41,328 nt of DNA from Helicobacter_D ganmani (GTDB taxonomy: Bacteria; Campylobacterota; Campylobacteria; Campylobacterales; Helicobacteraceae): assembly GCF_965138225.1 (NCBI RefSeq), contig NZ_CBCSAX010000017.1; one strand, 5' to 3'. This document shows positions 9,304 through 17,928 of this stretch, piece after piece (position 1 is the stretch's first letter; each line of letters begins with the position of its first letter). Under the pieces are notes generated by a model. That model did not search any database and was not told the origin of the DNA. It worked only from the letters and a program-made list of their open reading frames with translations. The translations under genes and the position numbers were made by a program.

Positions 9304-10628
9304 AACTACGCACCCAAACCCAAACCACACTCAAGGCAAAGCTCTCCTCTACACTCAAAAGTTGGCTTCCAATTCTACAAAGCGGAATGAGTGATTTAGA
9401 GGATACTTTAGGAGAATTCAGTAAAGAGAATCCCTATTTTAGCGTCCAATCCAACATTGCACAAGATTTCAGCTCTCAAAGCTCTGCTCAAAAAAAGCGA
9501 CAACAAGAAATTTCAAGAGGCGTAAAAGGCTCTAGTATAGAGAATGATGCGATAGAACAATTTTGCATTCAAGAGGAATCTCTAGAAGTAACCTTAAATG
9601 GACAAATCGTGCCACCATTATTTCCCACTAGAAGCTCTCAAGAGATTGCTAAACAAATCATTGAAAACCTCAACGAAGAAGGCTATTTTGATGGAGATTG
9701 TGAGCAAATTGCACAGGCTTGTGGCAAGATGCTTAATGCCCCTATTAGCGCAACAGAGGTTGAAAAAGTGCGCAAACGTTTTGCATATCTTGACCCACCG
9801 GGCATTGCAGCACTTGATTTGATGGAATCCTTTTGTTTTCAGTTAGATAATTTAGATGTTCCAAGTGAAGTTTATACCCTAACGCAAGAGATTTTGCAGG
9901 ATTTAAAAAACCATACAAAGCATAAAAATGCTCCACTCTACGAAAAAGCAATGAAAATAATTCAAAGTTTCAAAAATCCACCTGCACTTGATTTTTTCCA
10001 AAAAGAATCCGCAATCATTCCAGATATTTTAGTTTTGGAGGAAAAAAACAACATTCAAGTGCAAATTAATGAAAAATATTATCCAACCATTGAAATCCAA
10101 ACACAAAATAAAGAAGACAAAATCAAGCTCAAAGATGAGTTTATCAAAACCAAAATTAAAGAGGCGCGCGACCTTGTAGATGCACTTGAAATGCGAAAGG
10201 CAACGCTGTACAAAATCGGACTAATGATTGTGGAATATCAATATGAGTTTTTTAAAGGTGGTGAAATCAAGCCAATGAAACTTAAAGACTTAGCTGAAGA
10301 ATTTGGGCACGCGCCTAGCACGATTTCGCGTGCGATTTCCAATAAATTTTTGGAATGTTCTCGCGGAATCTTTCCACTCAAAAACTTCTTTGCCACTGCG
10401 ATTGATGAAGAGACTGCCAATACAACGATTAAAGACTTTGTAGCAGATTTAGTCAAAAACGAAAGCAAGCAAAAACCACTAAGCGATAATAGAATCCTAG
10501 AACTCATTGAGGAAAAATTCAATATTAAAATGGTGCGTCGCACGATTACCAAATACCGAGCGCAACTCAATATTGCAAGCTCAAGCGAGCGGAAAAAACT
10601 CTACAAAATCTCTGCCCCCTCTGTTTAA
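9300..10628 (+). CDS. rpoN: RNA polymerase sigma-54 factor
   Basis: RpoN directs transcription of the middle (hook and rod) flagellar genes in Helicobacter and Campylobacter. The 442-residue protein has a Gln/Leu-rich activator-interacting region I (residues about 5-50), a core-binding region, a helix-turn-helix with LKDLAEEFGHAPSTISRAIS (about 330-349) and the C-terminal RpoN box, here RRTITKYR instead of the common RRTVAKYR. The 4-base ATGA overlap with lptB implies translational coupling. No sigma-54 target promoter was noticed in the window. Confidence 0.95.
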   Translation: MKLRTQTQTTLKAKLSSTLKSWLPILQSGMSDLEDTLGEFSKENPYFSVQSNIAQDFSSQSSAQKKRQQEISRGVKGSSIENDAIEQFCIQEESLEVTLNGQIVPPLFPTRSSQEIAKQIIENLNEEGYFDGDCEQIAQACGKMLNAPISATEVEKVRKRFAYLDPPGIAALDLMESFCFQLDNLDVPSEVYTLTQEILQDLKNHTKHKNAPLYEKAMKIIQSFKNPPALDFFQKESAIIPDILVLEEKNNIQVQINEKYYPTIEIQTQNKEDKIKLKDEFIKTKIKEARDLVDALEMRKATLYKIGLMIVEYQYEFFKGGEIKPMKLKDLAEEFGHAPSTISRAISNKFLECSRGIFPLKNFFATAIDEETANTTIKDFVADLVKNESKQKPLSDNRILELIEEKFNIKMVRRTITKYRAQLNIASSSERKKLYKISAPSV

Positions 10629-10664
10629 TTTAACAAACTTCACACTGATTTCACACTCACAAAT

Positions 10665-10670
10665 TATAAT
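10665..10670 (+). promoter_or_regulatory. Probable -10 box for the DUF1104-like gene
   Basis: TATAAT lies 32 bases before the ATG at 10703, between rpoN and the small secreted-protein gene. It suggests that this gene has its own promoter in addition to any read-through from rpoN. Confidence 0.45.
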
Positions 10671-10702
10671 TCCGCTGTTCAAAAAATTTTAAGGAGCAAA
10701 CA

Positions 10703-11155
10703 ATGAAAACAAAAACTATCTTATCTCTTGCTTTGATTGGCACTTTGATTTCAGGCGCACTAGCGGCGGATTATTCCAAAGCAAGCAATGAAGAATTAAT
10801 TAAGTTATCCGGAAAAGTTGCGCCAAAAGATTATCCTGATTATAGAATGGAGATTCATAAACGTATGCAAGAAATGAAAGTCAAAGATGCAAGAGTGTTT
10901 CGCGATAGATTGAGAGAATCCCACCAAAATGCGTATGGCAATATGACACACAAAGAATATTTAGAGCACCACAATGCTCTTTGTGAGGAAGTGCAAAGAC
11001 GTTTAGACACAATGAGCGAATCTCAAGCAAGAGAAAGCGGATTAATAGGTTATGGATATAGTCATCATAGAGGCTATAGAGGCGAATATGGTCAAGCAGG
11101 CAACAAAAACTATCGCAACTGCTATAATAGAGGTGGATACCACCATTTTTGGTAA
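10703..11155 (+). CDS. Small secreted DUF1104-like protein
   Basis: A 150-residue exported protein of unknown function. It has a signal peptide (about residues 1-21, cleavage near GALAAD) and then a charged helical region (about 25-95) that I associate with the DUF1104 family of Helicobacter and Campylobacter. The tail, from about residue 112, is rich in Gly, Tyr, His and Arg (HHRGYRGEYG, ending GGYHHFW). Such a tail could bind metal or pack against the wall or membrane, but nothing in the sequence proves it. A strong AAGGAG ribosome-binding site lies at about 10691-10696. The family assignment is from memory of its opening motif (SNEELIKLSGKV). Confidence 0.7.
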   Translation: MKTKTILSLALIGTLISGALAADYSKASNEELIKLSGKVAPKDYPDYRMEIHKRMQEMKVKDARVFRDRLRESHQNAYGNMTHKEYLEHHNALCEEVQRRLDTMSESQARESGLIGYGYSHHRGYRGEYGQAGNKNYRNCYNRGGYHHFW

Positions 11156-11170
11156 GATATGCACAAGGCG

Positions 11171-11211
11171 TTATGGATTGCCACGATTCCTTAGTAGAAT
11201 CCCCGCAATCT
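11171..11211 (-). repeat. Dispersed palindromic repeat, copy 2
   Basis: Read on the minus strand it contains AGATTGCGGGG, an inner GATTC...GAATC palindrome and TCGTGGCAATCCATAA. It fills the convergent gap between the DUF1104-like gene and thiL and touches the thiL stop codon. Confidence 0.6.
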
Positions 11212-12079
11212 ACTCGTGCCAATTTTGCTTTTTGGCGATATATTTACCACGAATCGCAACAGCAAAAGGCACAAATTGATGGCGAAACTTCCAAGCTTTT
11301 TTTTGCATTTTTTTGAGATTTCGTCTCTCTATGGCATAAAGCATTTGATATTCTTCAGGAGAATAAAGCCAATCTCCCTTTTGTTTTAAAATCTTAAACC
11401 CCAAACGATTCACTTGACTTAGACGCGACAATTCTAGCGAGATTCCATCGGAAATATCCATACCCGCTTTTGCAATATTGTTTAGCTCAAACAACATTTT
11501 AGGGTATAAAAGCGGCTTAGCAAAGCGTGAATATTTGGAGATTTTTTTATCGCGACAGAATCGCAAGGAATTTTTTAAAATTTTAAGATTCTGCCCAAAG
11601 GATTGCATTTTAGCGTGATTTAACGCGCCTTTTGGGGTGATATATCCCAAAATATTGCCTTGCTTGATTCCTTTTCTAAATAAAGTTCTCTGTCTTTTTT
11701 GACCCAAAAGCGTTAAAGAAAAGTGCAATTTTTCGCCTACAAGCGTATCGCCACCGATGATTTTAATACGATATTTTTTTGCGCAATCCCCTATGATTTG
11801 CGCCAACTTTGAAACTTCTTTAAAATTATCAGGCACACTAAGCGTTAAGAGTAAAAAACTTGGAATCGCATTCATCGCATAGATATCGGACAGATTTACT
11901 AAAAAACATTTTTCTACCAAATCCTCTAAACTTGCCCAAGCTCTTTTAAAATGAATATCCTCAAAGAATGCGTCATTTGCGATGAGATATGTCCCAACAG
12001 ACACCCCATCATCTCCGATTCCAAAAGTCGCCCCACTTTGTTTTAATGTGTGAATAAAAACCTTTTCTCTATCACGCAT
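11210..12079 (-). CDS. thiL: Thiamine-monophosphate kinase
   Basis: ThiL phosphorylates thiamine monophosphate with ATP to give thiamine pyrophosphate. Family marks are the N-terminal GIGDDG metal-binding segment, the IIGGDT loop and GMDISDGISLELSRL, the conserved SDG motif of ThiL. I chose the ATG at 12079, which overlaps the nadC stop as TAATG, giving 289 residues. A TTG at 12109 would add ten residues but lies inside nadC and lacks a ribosome-binding site. The family usually has a short N-terminus before the first helix, so both remain possible. It is the last gene of the long minus-strand run, and its 3' end meets a palindromic repeat. Confidence 0.9.
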   Translation of the reverse strand: MRDREKVFIHTLKQSGATFGIGDDGVSVGTYLIANDAFFEDIHFKRAWASLEDLVEKCFLVNLSDIYAMNAIPSFLLLTLSVPDNFKEVSKLAQIIGDCAKKYRIKIIGGDTLVGEKLHFSLTLLGQKRQRTLFRKGIKQGNILGYITPKGALNHAKMQSFGQNLKILKNSLRFCRDKKISKYSRFAKPLLYPKMLFELNNIAKAGMDISDGISLELSRLSQVNRLGFKILKQKGDWLYSPEEYQMLYAIERRNLKKMQKKAWKFRHQFVPFAVAIRGKYIAKKQNWHE

Positions 12080-12906
12080 TAGTCTATTTTCATACTCAAA
12101 TCCACCCAAACTGCTTGATGTGTAATCGCGCCAACAGATACAGCATCTACACCACTTTGAGCATACTCTCTAATATTTCTTAAAGTAATGTTTCCGCTTG
12201 CTTCTAGCAAGACACTTGGAGCAATTTCGTTACGCATTTTGACTACTTCGTGAATCATTTGTATATCCATATTATCACACATTAAAATATCTACTTCTGC
12301 TTCTAATGCCTCTTTGGCTTGTAAAACATTCTCACATTCTACCTCAATCTTAGAGACAATTGGAGTCTTGCAACGAATATCATCAATGAATTTCTTTAGC
12401 GATAGAATGCGTGTCAAATGTGTATCTTTTAACATTAAACAATCATCTAAACCCAAGCGATGATTCACCGCCCCCCCATTACGCGTAGAATATTTCTCAA
12501 AATCCCTTAGCAAAGGGCGCGTTTTCCTTGTATCTAGCAGCATACAACTCGTACCTTCTAGCTTTTGCACATATTTATGTGTTAATGTTGCAATTCCACT
12601 AGAATGCTCTAATAAATTCAAAATTGTGCGCTCCGCACTTAGCAACTCGCTCATATTGCCCTCAAAAGAAACAATCCTTTCACCTCTTTTAAAAACCATT
12701 CCGTCATCAAAAATAAATTCACATTTGAGATTTAACAATTCGCAAAGTCGCTCAATATACATTCTTCCCGATAACACACCATCTTCTTTGGCAAGTATAT
12801 AAGCTTCTACTTGTGTATTGTTTCGCATTCTAGTGTATAAATCACCGCGCCCAATGTCCTCTTTTAGAACTTCTTTTAAAAAATCATCTAACAATATTTT
12901 ATGCAT
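12079..12906 (-). CDS. nadC: Nicotinate-nucleotide pyrophosphorylase (carboxylating)
   Basis: NadC converts quinolinate and PRPP to nicotinate mononucleotide, the third step of de novo NAD synthesis. The 275-residue protein shows the family segments LNLLEHSSGIAT, DTRKTRPLLRDFEKYS and the GGAVNHRLGLDD motif with its phosphoribosyl-binding residues. The 3' part has the EVEC and LLEASGNI barrel strands. A strong AGGAG lies 6-8 bases before the ATG. It follows nadA by 14 bases, matching the nadC-nadA-psd order known from H. pylori. A run of seven G at the GGAVN codons lies in the active-site region. Confidence 0.96.
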   Translation of the reverse strand: MHKILLDDFLKEVLKEDIGRGDLYTRMRNNTQVEAYILAKEDGVLSGRMYIERLCELLNLKCEFIFDDGMVFKRGERIVSFEGNMSELLSAERTILNLLEHSSGIATLTHKYVQKLEGTSCMLLDTRKTRPLLRDFEKYSTRNGGAVNHRLGLDDCLMLKDTHLTRILSLKKFIDDIRCKTPIVSKIEVECENVLQAKEALEAEVDILMCDNMDIQMIHEVVKMRNEIAPSVLLEASGNITLRNIREYAQSGVDAVSVGAITHQAVWVDLSMKID

Positions 12907-12920
12907 TGTTTGCTCCTTTT

Positions 12921-13919
12921 TTAAGATAATTGTAGCATTTTATCTAATGCTTTTTTTGCACGATTCGCAATTTCTAATTCTAACAGAATCTCATTATAAG
13001 ATTCGCCTTGCTTGATTGCTTCTAAGCATTGTAAAACATCTTTTAAAGTGGTTTCATTCATCGTGGGACATTCTGGTTTTGTAGAGCTTAACACGAATGT
13101 GTTTTGTTCTTGTCCTTTTTTGGGTTTTCTTAGGCGATGGACAAGATTAAATTCTGTGCCAACTGCTACTTTTTGGGATTCTTCTAGGCTTTGCACAAAT
13201 TTTATAATTTGACTTGTAGAGCCAACAAAATCCGCCATTTTAACAACCTCTGGCTGACATTCTGGATGGACAACAATCAAAATGTTTGGAAATTTCTCCC
13301 TAAAAAACTCAATATCTTGTGGCGTAAAAAGCTGATGCACAGAACAAAATCCATCATAGCAAATGATTTCTGCTTCTTTGATTTTTTCCATAGAATCCAC
13401 GCCCAAAACCGCACTTTTAAGTCCATTTTGAATTGCAAGATTCTGCCCTAAACATCTATCAGGCAAAAAGAATATTTTTTTGTTTTGTTTTAGGGCAAAA
13501 TCCAAAATCTTTGCTGCATTAGAACTTGTGCAAACCACACCTCCTAACTCTGCAACTTTGGCTTTTACCTCCGCATTAGAGTTAATATAAGTAACAGGAA
13601 AAATCTCTGCGATTCCATAACTTTTTAAAAGAGTGATAGACTTATCAAAATAACTACCATCTATCATTCTCGCCATAGAACAACAGGCAATTTTTGGCAT
13701 AAAAACACGTTTTTGTGGGGCTAGAATCTTTACGCTCTGCCCCATAAAGCCAACTCCACAAAAAATAATTTTTGATTTTTCACTTTGACTTGCTTTGCGT
13801 GCTAGCTCCAAACTATCGCCACTTAAATCTGCAATCTCCACAATCTCATCGCGTTGGTAAAAATGTGCAACTAGCAGTGCGTCCAATTCATTTAATAATT
13901 TTCTAATCGTTTGTTTCAT
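12921..13919 (-). CDS. nadA: Quinolinate synthase
   Basis: NadA condenses iminoaspartate with dihydroxyacetone phosphate to give quinolinate, using a [4Fe-4S] cluster. The 332-residue protein has the N-terminal HFYQRDEIVEIAD, the repeated Rossmann-like units, the cysteine in VVCTSSNA, the segment VVHPECQPEV and the late cysteine in STKPECPTMNE. I chose the ATG at 13919 because AAGGA lies 6 bases upstream of it. The nearby ATG at 13925 directly abuts that site, and an earlier start would overlap psd. No nadB is in the window, so the source of iminoaspartate is not shown. Confidence 0.94.
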   Translation of the reverse strand: MKQTIRKLLNELDALLVAHFYQRDEIVEIADLSGDSLELARKASQSEKSKIIFCGVGFMGQSVKILAPQKRVFMPKIACCSMARMIDGSYFDKSITLLKSYGIAEIFPVTYINSNAEVKAKVAELGGVVCTSSNAAKILDFALKQNKKIFFLPDRCLGQNLAIQNGLKSAVLGVDSMEKIKEAEIICYDGFCSVHQLFTPQDIEFFREKFPNILIVVHPECQPEVVKMADFVGSTSQIIKFVQSLEESQKVAVGTEFNLVHRLRKPKKGQEQNTFVLSSTKPECPTMNETTLKDVLQCLEAIKQGESYNEILLELEIANRAKKALDKMLQLS

Positions 13920-13921
13920 TT

Positions 13922-14728
13922 TCATTCCTTTGATTCTTTTGAATTTTTTGTTTTGTGCTTGGCAATACATTGCCCAAAATAAACTTTTTCTTTAATCCTT
14001 AAATCATATTGCCAATTTTTACTCAAAAGAACAATCGTAGAACCCATTAAAAAGCTTCCGATTTCCTCTCCTTTTTTCAGCATTATAGGCGTCTTAAATT
14101 CCAAAATTTGAGAAGTTTTAAATTGAACGACTTCTGGGGCGAAATTGATTTGAATTTTTCCTACATTTAATGCACCAATCGCAACAAAATAAAATGGCTC
14201 TCCAAACTCATCTTCACATTCCAACACAACGCGTTTATTTTGGATAAAGACATCTTTGTGTCTTAAAAGAGATTTTTCACAAACACTATGCAATCTTCCA
14301 TCAATAAATTCTAAATGTTTGACTTTTAGATTCAAAGGAGCGTGGAATCTATGATAATCACTTGGAGAAAGGTAGAAATTGACAAAACAATAATCCTCTC
14401 CTAGCTTTGTCTTGACAAAATCACTCACATGATAATTTCTACCTTTGATTTGCATTGCATAATCCTCTTGACATTGACCAAACTCCATAACAATAGAATC
14501 ACAAGGAGCAATCAGATGAAAGGTAGTTTGGTCAAACTTACGCATTTTAACAAGAGAACGCGTAAAAAGCGCATTAAGTGTAGGATAATTTGCCAAAGTG
14601 TCAAATTCCTCTAAATTCACTTGAAAAATTTTGATATATGTATAATGAATCCATTGCTGAATTTTTGGAGGAAATTCAAAATGCGCAAATTTTTCAAAAC
14701 ACCAAGAAAAAATATTTGTATAATGCAA
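13922..14728 (-). CDS. psd: Phosphatidylserine decarboxylase proenzyme
   Basis: Psd makes phosphatidylethanolamine from phosphatidylserine at the inner membrane. The 268-residue proenzyme carries the conserved Asp in IAPCDSIV, the DYHRFHAP motif and, near the C-terminus, MGST (usually LGST), where autocleavage before the serine makes the pyruvoyl group. The start codon is TTG, 5 bases after AGGAG; no better ATG is available because the family's N-terminus begins here. It starts 2 bases after the bpt stop and ends 2 bases before nadA. Confidence 0.93.
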   Translation of the reverse strand: MHYTNIFSWCFEKFAHFEFPPKIQQWIHYTYIKIFQVNLEEFDTLANYPTLNALFTRSLVKMRKFDQTTFHLIAPCDSIVMEFGQCQEDYAMQIKGRNYHVSDFVKTKLGEDYCFVNFYLSPSDYHRFHAPLNLKVKHLEFIDGRLHSVCEKSLLRHKDVFIQNKRVVLECEDEFGEPFYFVAIGALNVGKIQINFAPEVVQFKTSQILEFKTPIMLKKGEEIGSFLMGSTIVLLSKNWQYDLRIKEKVYFGQCIAKHKTKNSKESKE

Positions 14729-14730
14729 AA

Positions 14731-15444
14731 TTACTCCTTAACCCAAAGGGGATTTTCATTCAAATCTGGACGATTACAAAGAATCTCAAAGGGCTTAAAA
14801 CGTTCTTTATAACCCATAGAATGATGATTTTGTATCCAATAACCCGGATAAAGGTATTTGATATTATACCTTTTTGCAACTTCTATCTGTTTAAGAATGG
14901 AATAAGTGCCGATAGAAAAATGCTCAAAATCGTGGTCATAATAACAATAAACTGCTGAAATTACAGCGGGCAAAATATCCACATACGCCACGCCCACTAA
15001 TTTATCTTCCACATAATAGTCAAATTCATAACCAAATTCCAAGAATCCTCTCACAAAGGTATCATAATACGCATCTAATGTGATTCCTTGATAATCCCAA
15101 CCCTTTTTCTCGTGCATTTTTTGATGATATTTGTCATAAAGATTCAAATGTTCATCGCTTACTCTTGGACGAGAAACTCGCAGGGTAAGCGGAGCTTTTA
15201 ATGTGCGCTTGTGTGATTTAGAAAACACGAAATTCGCGCAATCTTGACGAATAGAAATGCAAGCATCACACGTTTTACAAGTTGGCACAAAAAAATAATT
15301 TCCAAATCTTCTCCAACCTCGCTCTAATAATGCGCAATAAAGATAAACTGTGCAATTTTTGATATAAAAATAACGAAAAGATGCCTCCAAGTTGGGCAGA
15401 TAACTACAAGGTCTTGGGGCTTGAACAAGCTCATACACTTCCAT
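14731..15444 (-). CDS. bpt: Aspartate/glutamate leucyl-transferase (N-end rule)
   Basis: Bpt moves leucine from leucyl-tRNA to N-terminal Asp or Glu of proteins, marking them for ClpAP-type degradation. The 237-residue protein has the arginyl-transferase-family opening (APRPCSYLPN), a cysteine-rich segment (VPTCKTCDACISIR), and the C-terminal GTYSILKQIEVAKRYNIKYLYPGYWI signature with a Tyr-rich acyltransferase fold. Length fits the bacterial family. It sits between the lytic transglycosylase gene (4-base gap) and psd (2-base gap). Confidence 0.9.
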   Translation of the reverse strand: MEVYELVQAPRPCSYLPNLEASFRYFYIKNCTVYLYCALLERGWRRFGNYFFVPTCKTCDACISIRQDCANFVFSKSHKRTLKAPLTLRVSRPRVSDEHLNLYDKYHQKMHEKKGWDYQGITLDAYYDTFVRGFLEFGYEFDYYVEDKLVGVAYVDILPAVISAVYCYYDHDFEHFSIGTYSILKQIEVAKRYNIKYLYPGYWIQNHHSMGYKERFKPFEILCNRPDLNENPLWVKE

Positions 15445-15448
15445 TGGA

Positions 15449-16705
15449 TTATTTTAGACTTAAACTTGCTATGGAATTAATTGGAGATTCCGCATTTTGC
15501 ATATGACTTTGTTGTATTTGAAATTCTTTTTTAGCATTGGTAACTTTATGCAAATAATTCCTCGCTTCTTCATATTTCAAAGAGGTGCGGAGTTTGCGAT
15601 AAACTTCAGCAGAAGTCATAGAATTAATTTTTTGCACCGCTTTTGTGCGGTCTTTGTCAAAAACACTTAGCACATTGCCGCTTCCTGTATTATACGCAGC
15701 AATCACACAATATTCGTGGGATAAAGAATTTTTCACTCCTTTGATATAGCGAGTAAATAAAATATTGAGATAAGTAGAGCCGTATTGAATGTTTGTCTTA
15801 GGTGTAAAGAGCATTTCCTTTGTTGGAATCCCATCTCTGTTATTTAACATCTTATAAACATCTCTCCCTGCGCTTGCTGGCACAACTTGCATTAGCCCAT
15901 AAGCTGGAATATGACTTACCGCATAAGGATTGAAACTAGATTCCGTTTTGATAATTGCAAAAATCAATGCTTGCTCTAGCTTGTATTCTTTAGCAAAAAG
16001 TGCAACATATTCGCCATATTTATGCTCACTTTGAACCTCGTAATCCTCTACCATTTCAAACTGCACATAATAAACCTTTTTCTTTGTGCCATTTTCTGTA
16101 ATTTCTGTAGTTTGTAATTTGTTTTCTATTAAATAATCTGCATACTGATTCGCGCGCCAAGAATAAAGCACTGCTTTGCCCTCATTGTCTTTTACCAAAT
16201 CTGCCAAATAAGGCTTGCTGTTAAAAGTAATTTCCTTATCAGAGTATAAATCTACTTCCTCTGGGTCTTCTGGCGTTAGCAATGTCGTTACAATGGCTCT
16301 TTTGAGGCTTGCTTTGGGATTCTCTGTATCTAGAGTTGCTACAGAAATGATACCTTTGCTAAAATCTACTTGCGCACGGGAGAGATAGGAATCTGTATAT
16401 TTTACATACACTTCTTGTGAAGCAGTAGGAGTGTTATTTTCTCCCCATTTTTTAGAAGCATTTTGCGTCAAAGTTGTAACAATTTTTTTAAAATTTGCTT
16501 GTAAATTTTTAATATCACTTTCAATCTGTTTTGGATTAAGTGCGTAATTGACGGCTTTTTTTATCACTTGCTCTTTAGAGATTCCCTCTGTTAAAATCTG
16601 TGGGTTATAGATTAAATCCCTATAACTCATTAAACAGCCACCAAACACGAAGCTAAGCAAGGCTGCAAACAATAATCCAAAAAATACACAAAGAATCCTA
16701 TTCAT
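15449..16705 (-). CDS. Membrane-bound lytic murein transglycosylase (MltC-like)
   Basis: This 418-residue protein should cut glycan strands of peptidoglycan to 1,6-anhydro-muramyl ends. It has a hydrophobic leader ending in GGC (Cys24), a likely but non-ideal lipoprotein site. An N-terminal domain like that of MltC (about 40-220) is followed by an SLT domain with the catalytic Glu in IIKTESSFNP, then AYGLMQVVP and CVIAAYNTGSGN. The SLT cleft spans about residues 235-390. It lies directly downstream of a shortened copy of itself, overlapping it as TAATG. Confidence 0.88.
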   Translation of the reverse strand: MNRILCVFFGLLFAALLSFVFGGCLMSYRDLIYNPQILTEGISKEQVIKKAVNYALNPKQIESDIKNLQANFKKIVTTLTQNASKKWGENNTPTASQEVYVKYTDSYLSRAQVDFSKGIISVATLDTENPKASLKRAIVTTLLTPEDPEEVDLYSDKEITFNSKPYLADLVKDNEGKAVLYSWRANQYADYLIENKLQTTEITENGTKKKVYYVQFEMVEDYEVQSEHKYGEYVALFAKEYKLEQALIFAIIKTESSFNPYAVSHIPAYGLMQVVPASAGRDVYKMLNNRDGIPTKEMLFTPKTNIQYGSTYLNILFTRYIKGVKNSLSHEYCVIAAYNTGSGNVLSVFDKDRTKAVQKINSMTSAEVYRKLRTSLKYEEARNYLHKVTNAKKEFQIQQSHMQNAESPINSIASLSLK

Positions 16706-17331
16706 TAAAAACTCACGACTCTTTTTTGCATTGTTTCTAATGTAGCAATATTTTGTATTACCTTATTAATATTATCGGATTGCGCATTTTTAAGTCCCCC
16801 ATCAAGCGTGCCACTCGTTTGGAATTTCTTTTTGCTATTCATTACCGTATGCAAACAGCTACGCACCTCTTTGGGATACAAAGAAGTGCGGAGTTTGCGA
16901 TAAACTTCAGTAGAAGTCGTAGAATTAATTTTTTGCACCACTTTTGTGCAATTCTTATCAAACACATTAAGCGCATTACCACTTCCTGCATTATACGCAG
17001 CAATCACACAATATTCGTGGGATAAGGAATTGGCAATCCCTGTAAGATAACGTGTAAAGAGTATGTTTGAGTAAGTCGTGCCATATTGGATATTCGTCTT
17101 AGGTGTAAAGAGCTTTTCTTTCGGCTGATAATCAAATCTCACATACTCACCATATTTATGCTGATTTTGTGTGCGGTAATCCACACTCATAGCAAACTGC
17201 ACATAATAGACTTGTTTTTTAAGTTTTTTTTCTTTGATTTCGGTAGTTTTTAGATTGTTTTCTAGCAAATAATCGGCAAAATTATTTGCTTGTTTTTTTG
17301 GCTTATCCTTAGAAAAAAAATGTTTTTTCAT
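16705..17331 (-). pseudogene. Decayed tandem copy of the lytic transglycosylase
   Basis: The 208-codon frame is open but clearly derives from the neighbouring gene. It shares ADYL.EN.L.TTEI, VYYVQF.M, HKYGEYV, LFTPKTNIQYG.TY and SHEYCVIAAYN.GSGN. Compared with the intact copy it lacks the leader and lipoprotein cysteine, most of the N-terminal domain, and about 60 residues between HKYGEYV and LFTPKTN, which include the catalytic Glu and the YGLMQ segment. An enzymatic role is therefore very unlikely. It could be a remnant or a repurposed protein. Both borders keep translational coupling: ATGA with the DJ-1 gene upstream and TAATG with the intact copy downstream. Confidence 0.8.
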
Positions 17332-17918
17332 TCAACCCCATTTTTGTTGAATTCATAAGCTAACATTCCACTTTGCACCTCTCTTGTCTTTGCTTCTCCT
17401 ACCAACTCTTTTGCCAAAGCAAAACCAAAACATAATGCAGTAGCAGGACCTCTTGAGGTAATCAGATTCCCATCTTTGACAACAGCTTGATGAGGGATAT
17501 AATTTTGATTTGCAATGTTTTCCTCTATACTAGGATAACAAGTAAAATTTTGATTAGTTAAAATATCGTGCTTAAAAAGTGCCAAAGGAGCTGCACAAAT
17601 CGCTCCTATTACTCTGCCTCTTTTGTGTAAATCTGCTAGTAGCGCACCAACTTCTTTGGATTTGATAAGATTTTGTGTCCCCTCCCAGCCTCCAGGAAGC
17701 ACAATACTATCAAGACTGCTTGCCAAAACTTCTGTAATTTTTACATTGACACCGATTTTTAAACCGCTTTGGGATTCCGCTATCAAAGTTTTTTGCGATT
17801 CCTCATCAACTGCTGCTAAAATCACTTCGCAACCCACACGCCTTAACACATCAATCACAGAAACAGCCTCAACCTCCTCAAACCCCTTTCCAAGTGGAAT
17901 CAAAACCCTTATACTCAT
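17328..17918 (-). CDS. DJ-1/PfpI family protein
   Basis: The 196-residue protein is of the DJ-1 branch (YajL/PARK7-like), whose members protect proteins from oxidative or dicarbonyl damage or act as small chaperones. It has the conserved Glu in GFEEVEAV (about residue 14), the strand ending IVLPGGWEG and the nucleophile elbow GAICAAP with the reactive Cys (about 109). The exact substrate is unresolved. It follows efp by 10 bases and overlaps the next gene by 4. Confidence 0.88.
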   Translation of the reverse strand: MSIRVLIPLGKGFEEVEAVSVIDVLRRVGCEVILAAVDEESQKTLIAESQSGLKIGVNVKITEVLASSLDSIVLPGGWEGTQNLIKSKEVGALLADLHKRGRVIGAICAAPLALFKHDILTNQNFTCYPSIEENIANQNYIPHQAVVKDGNLITSRGPATALCFGFALAKELVGEAKTREVQSGMLAYEFNKNGVE

Positions 17919-17928
17919 AATCTTTTCC

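Noticed and set aside
10638..10656. Direct repeat TTCACACT upstream of the DUF1104-like gene as an operator
   Set aside because: Two imperfect units of eight bases in an AT-rich gap, with no known regulator pattern; insufficient support.
12471..12477. Run of seven C (G on the coding strand) in nadC as a phase-variation tract
   Set aside because: It encodes part of the conserved GGAVN active-site motif, is short for a switch, and the gene is housekeeping.
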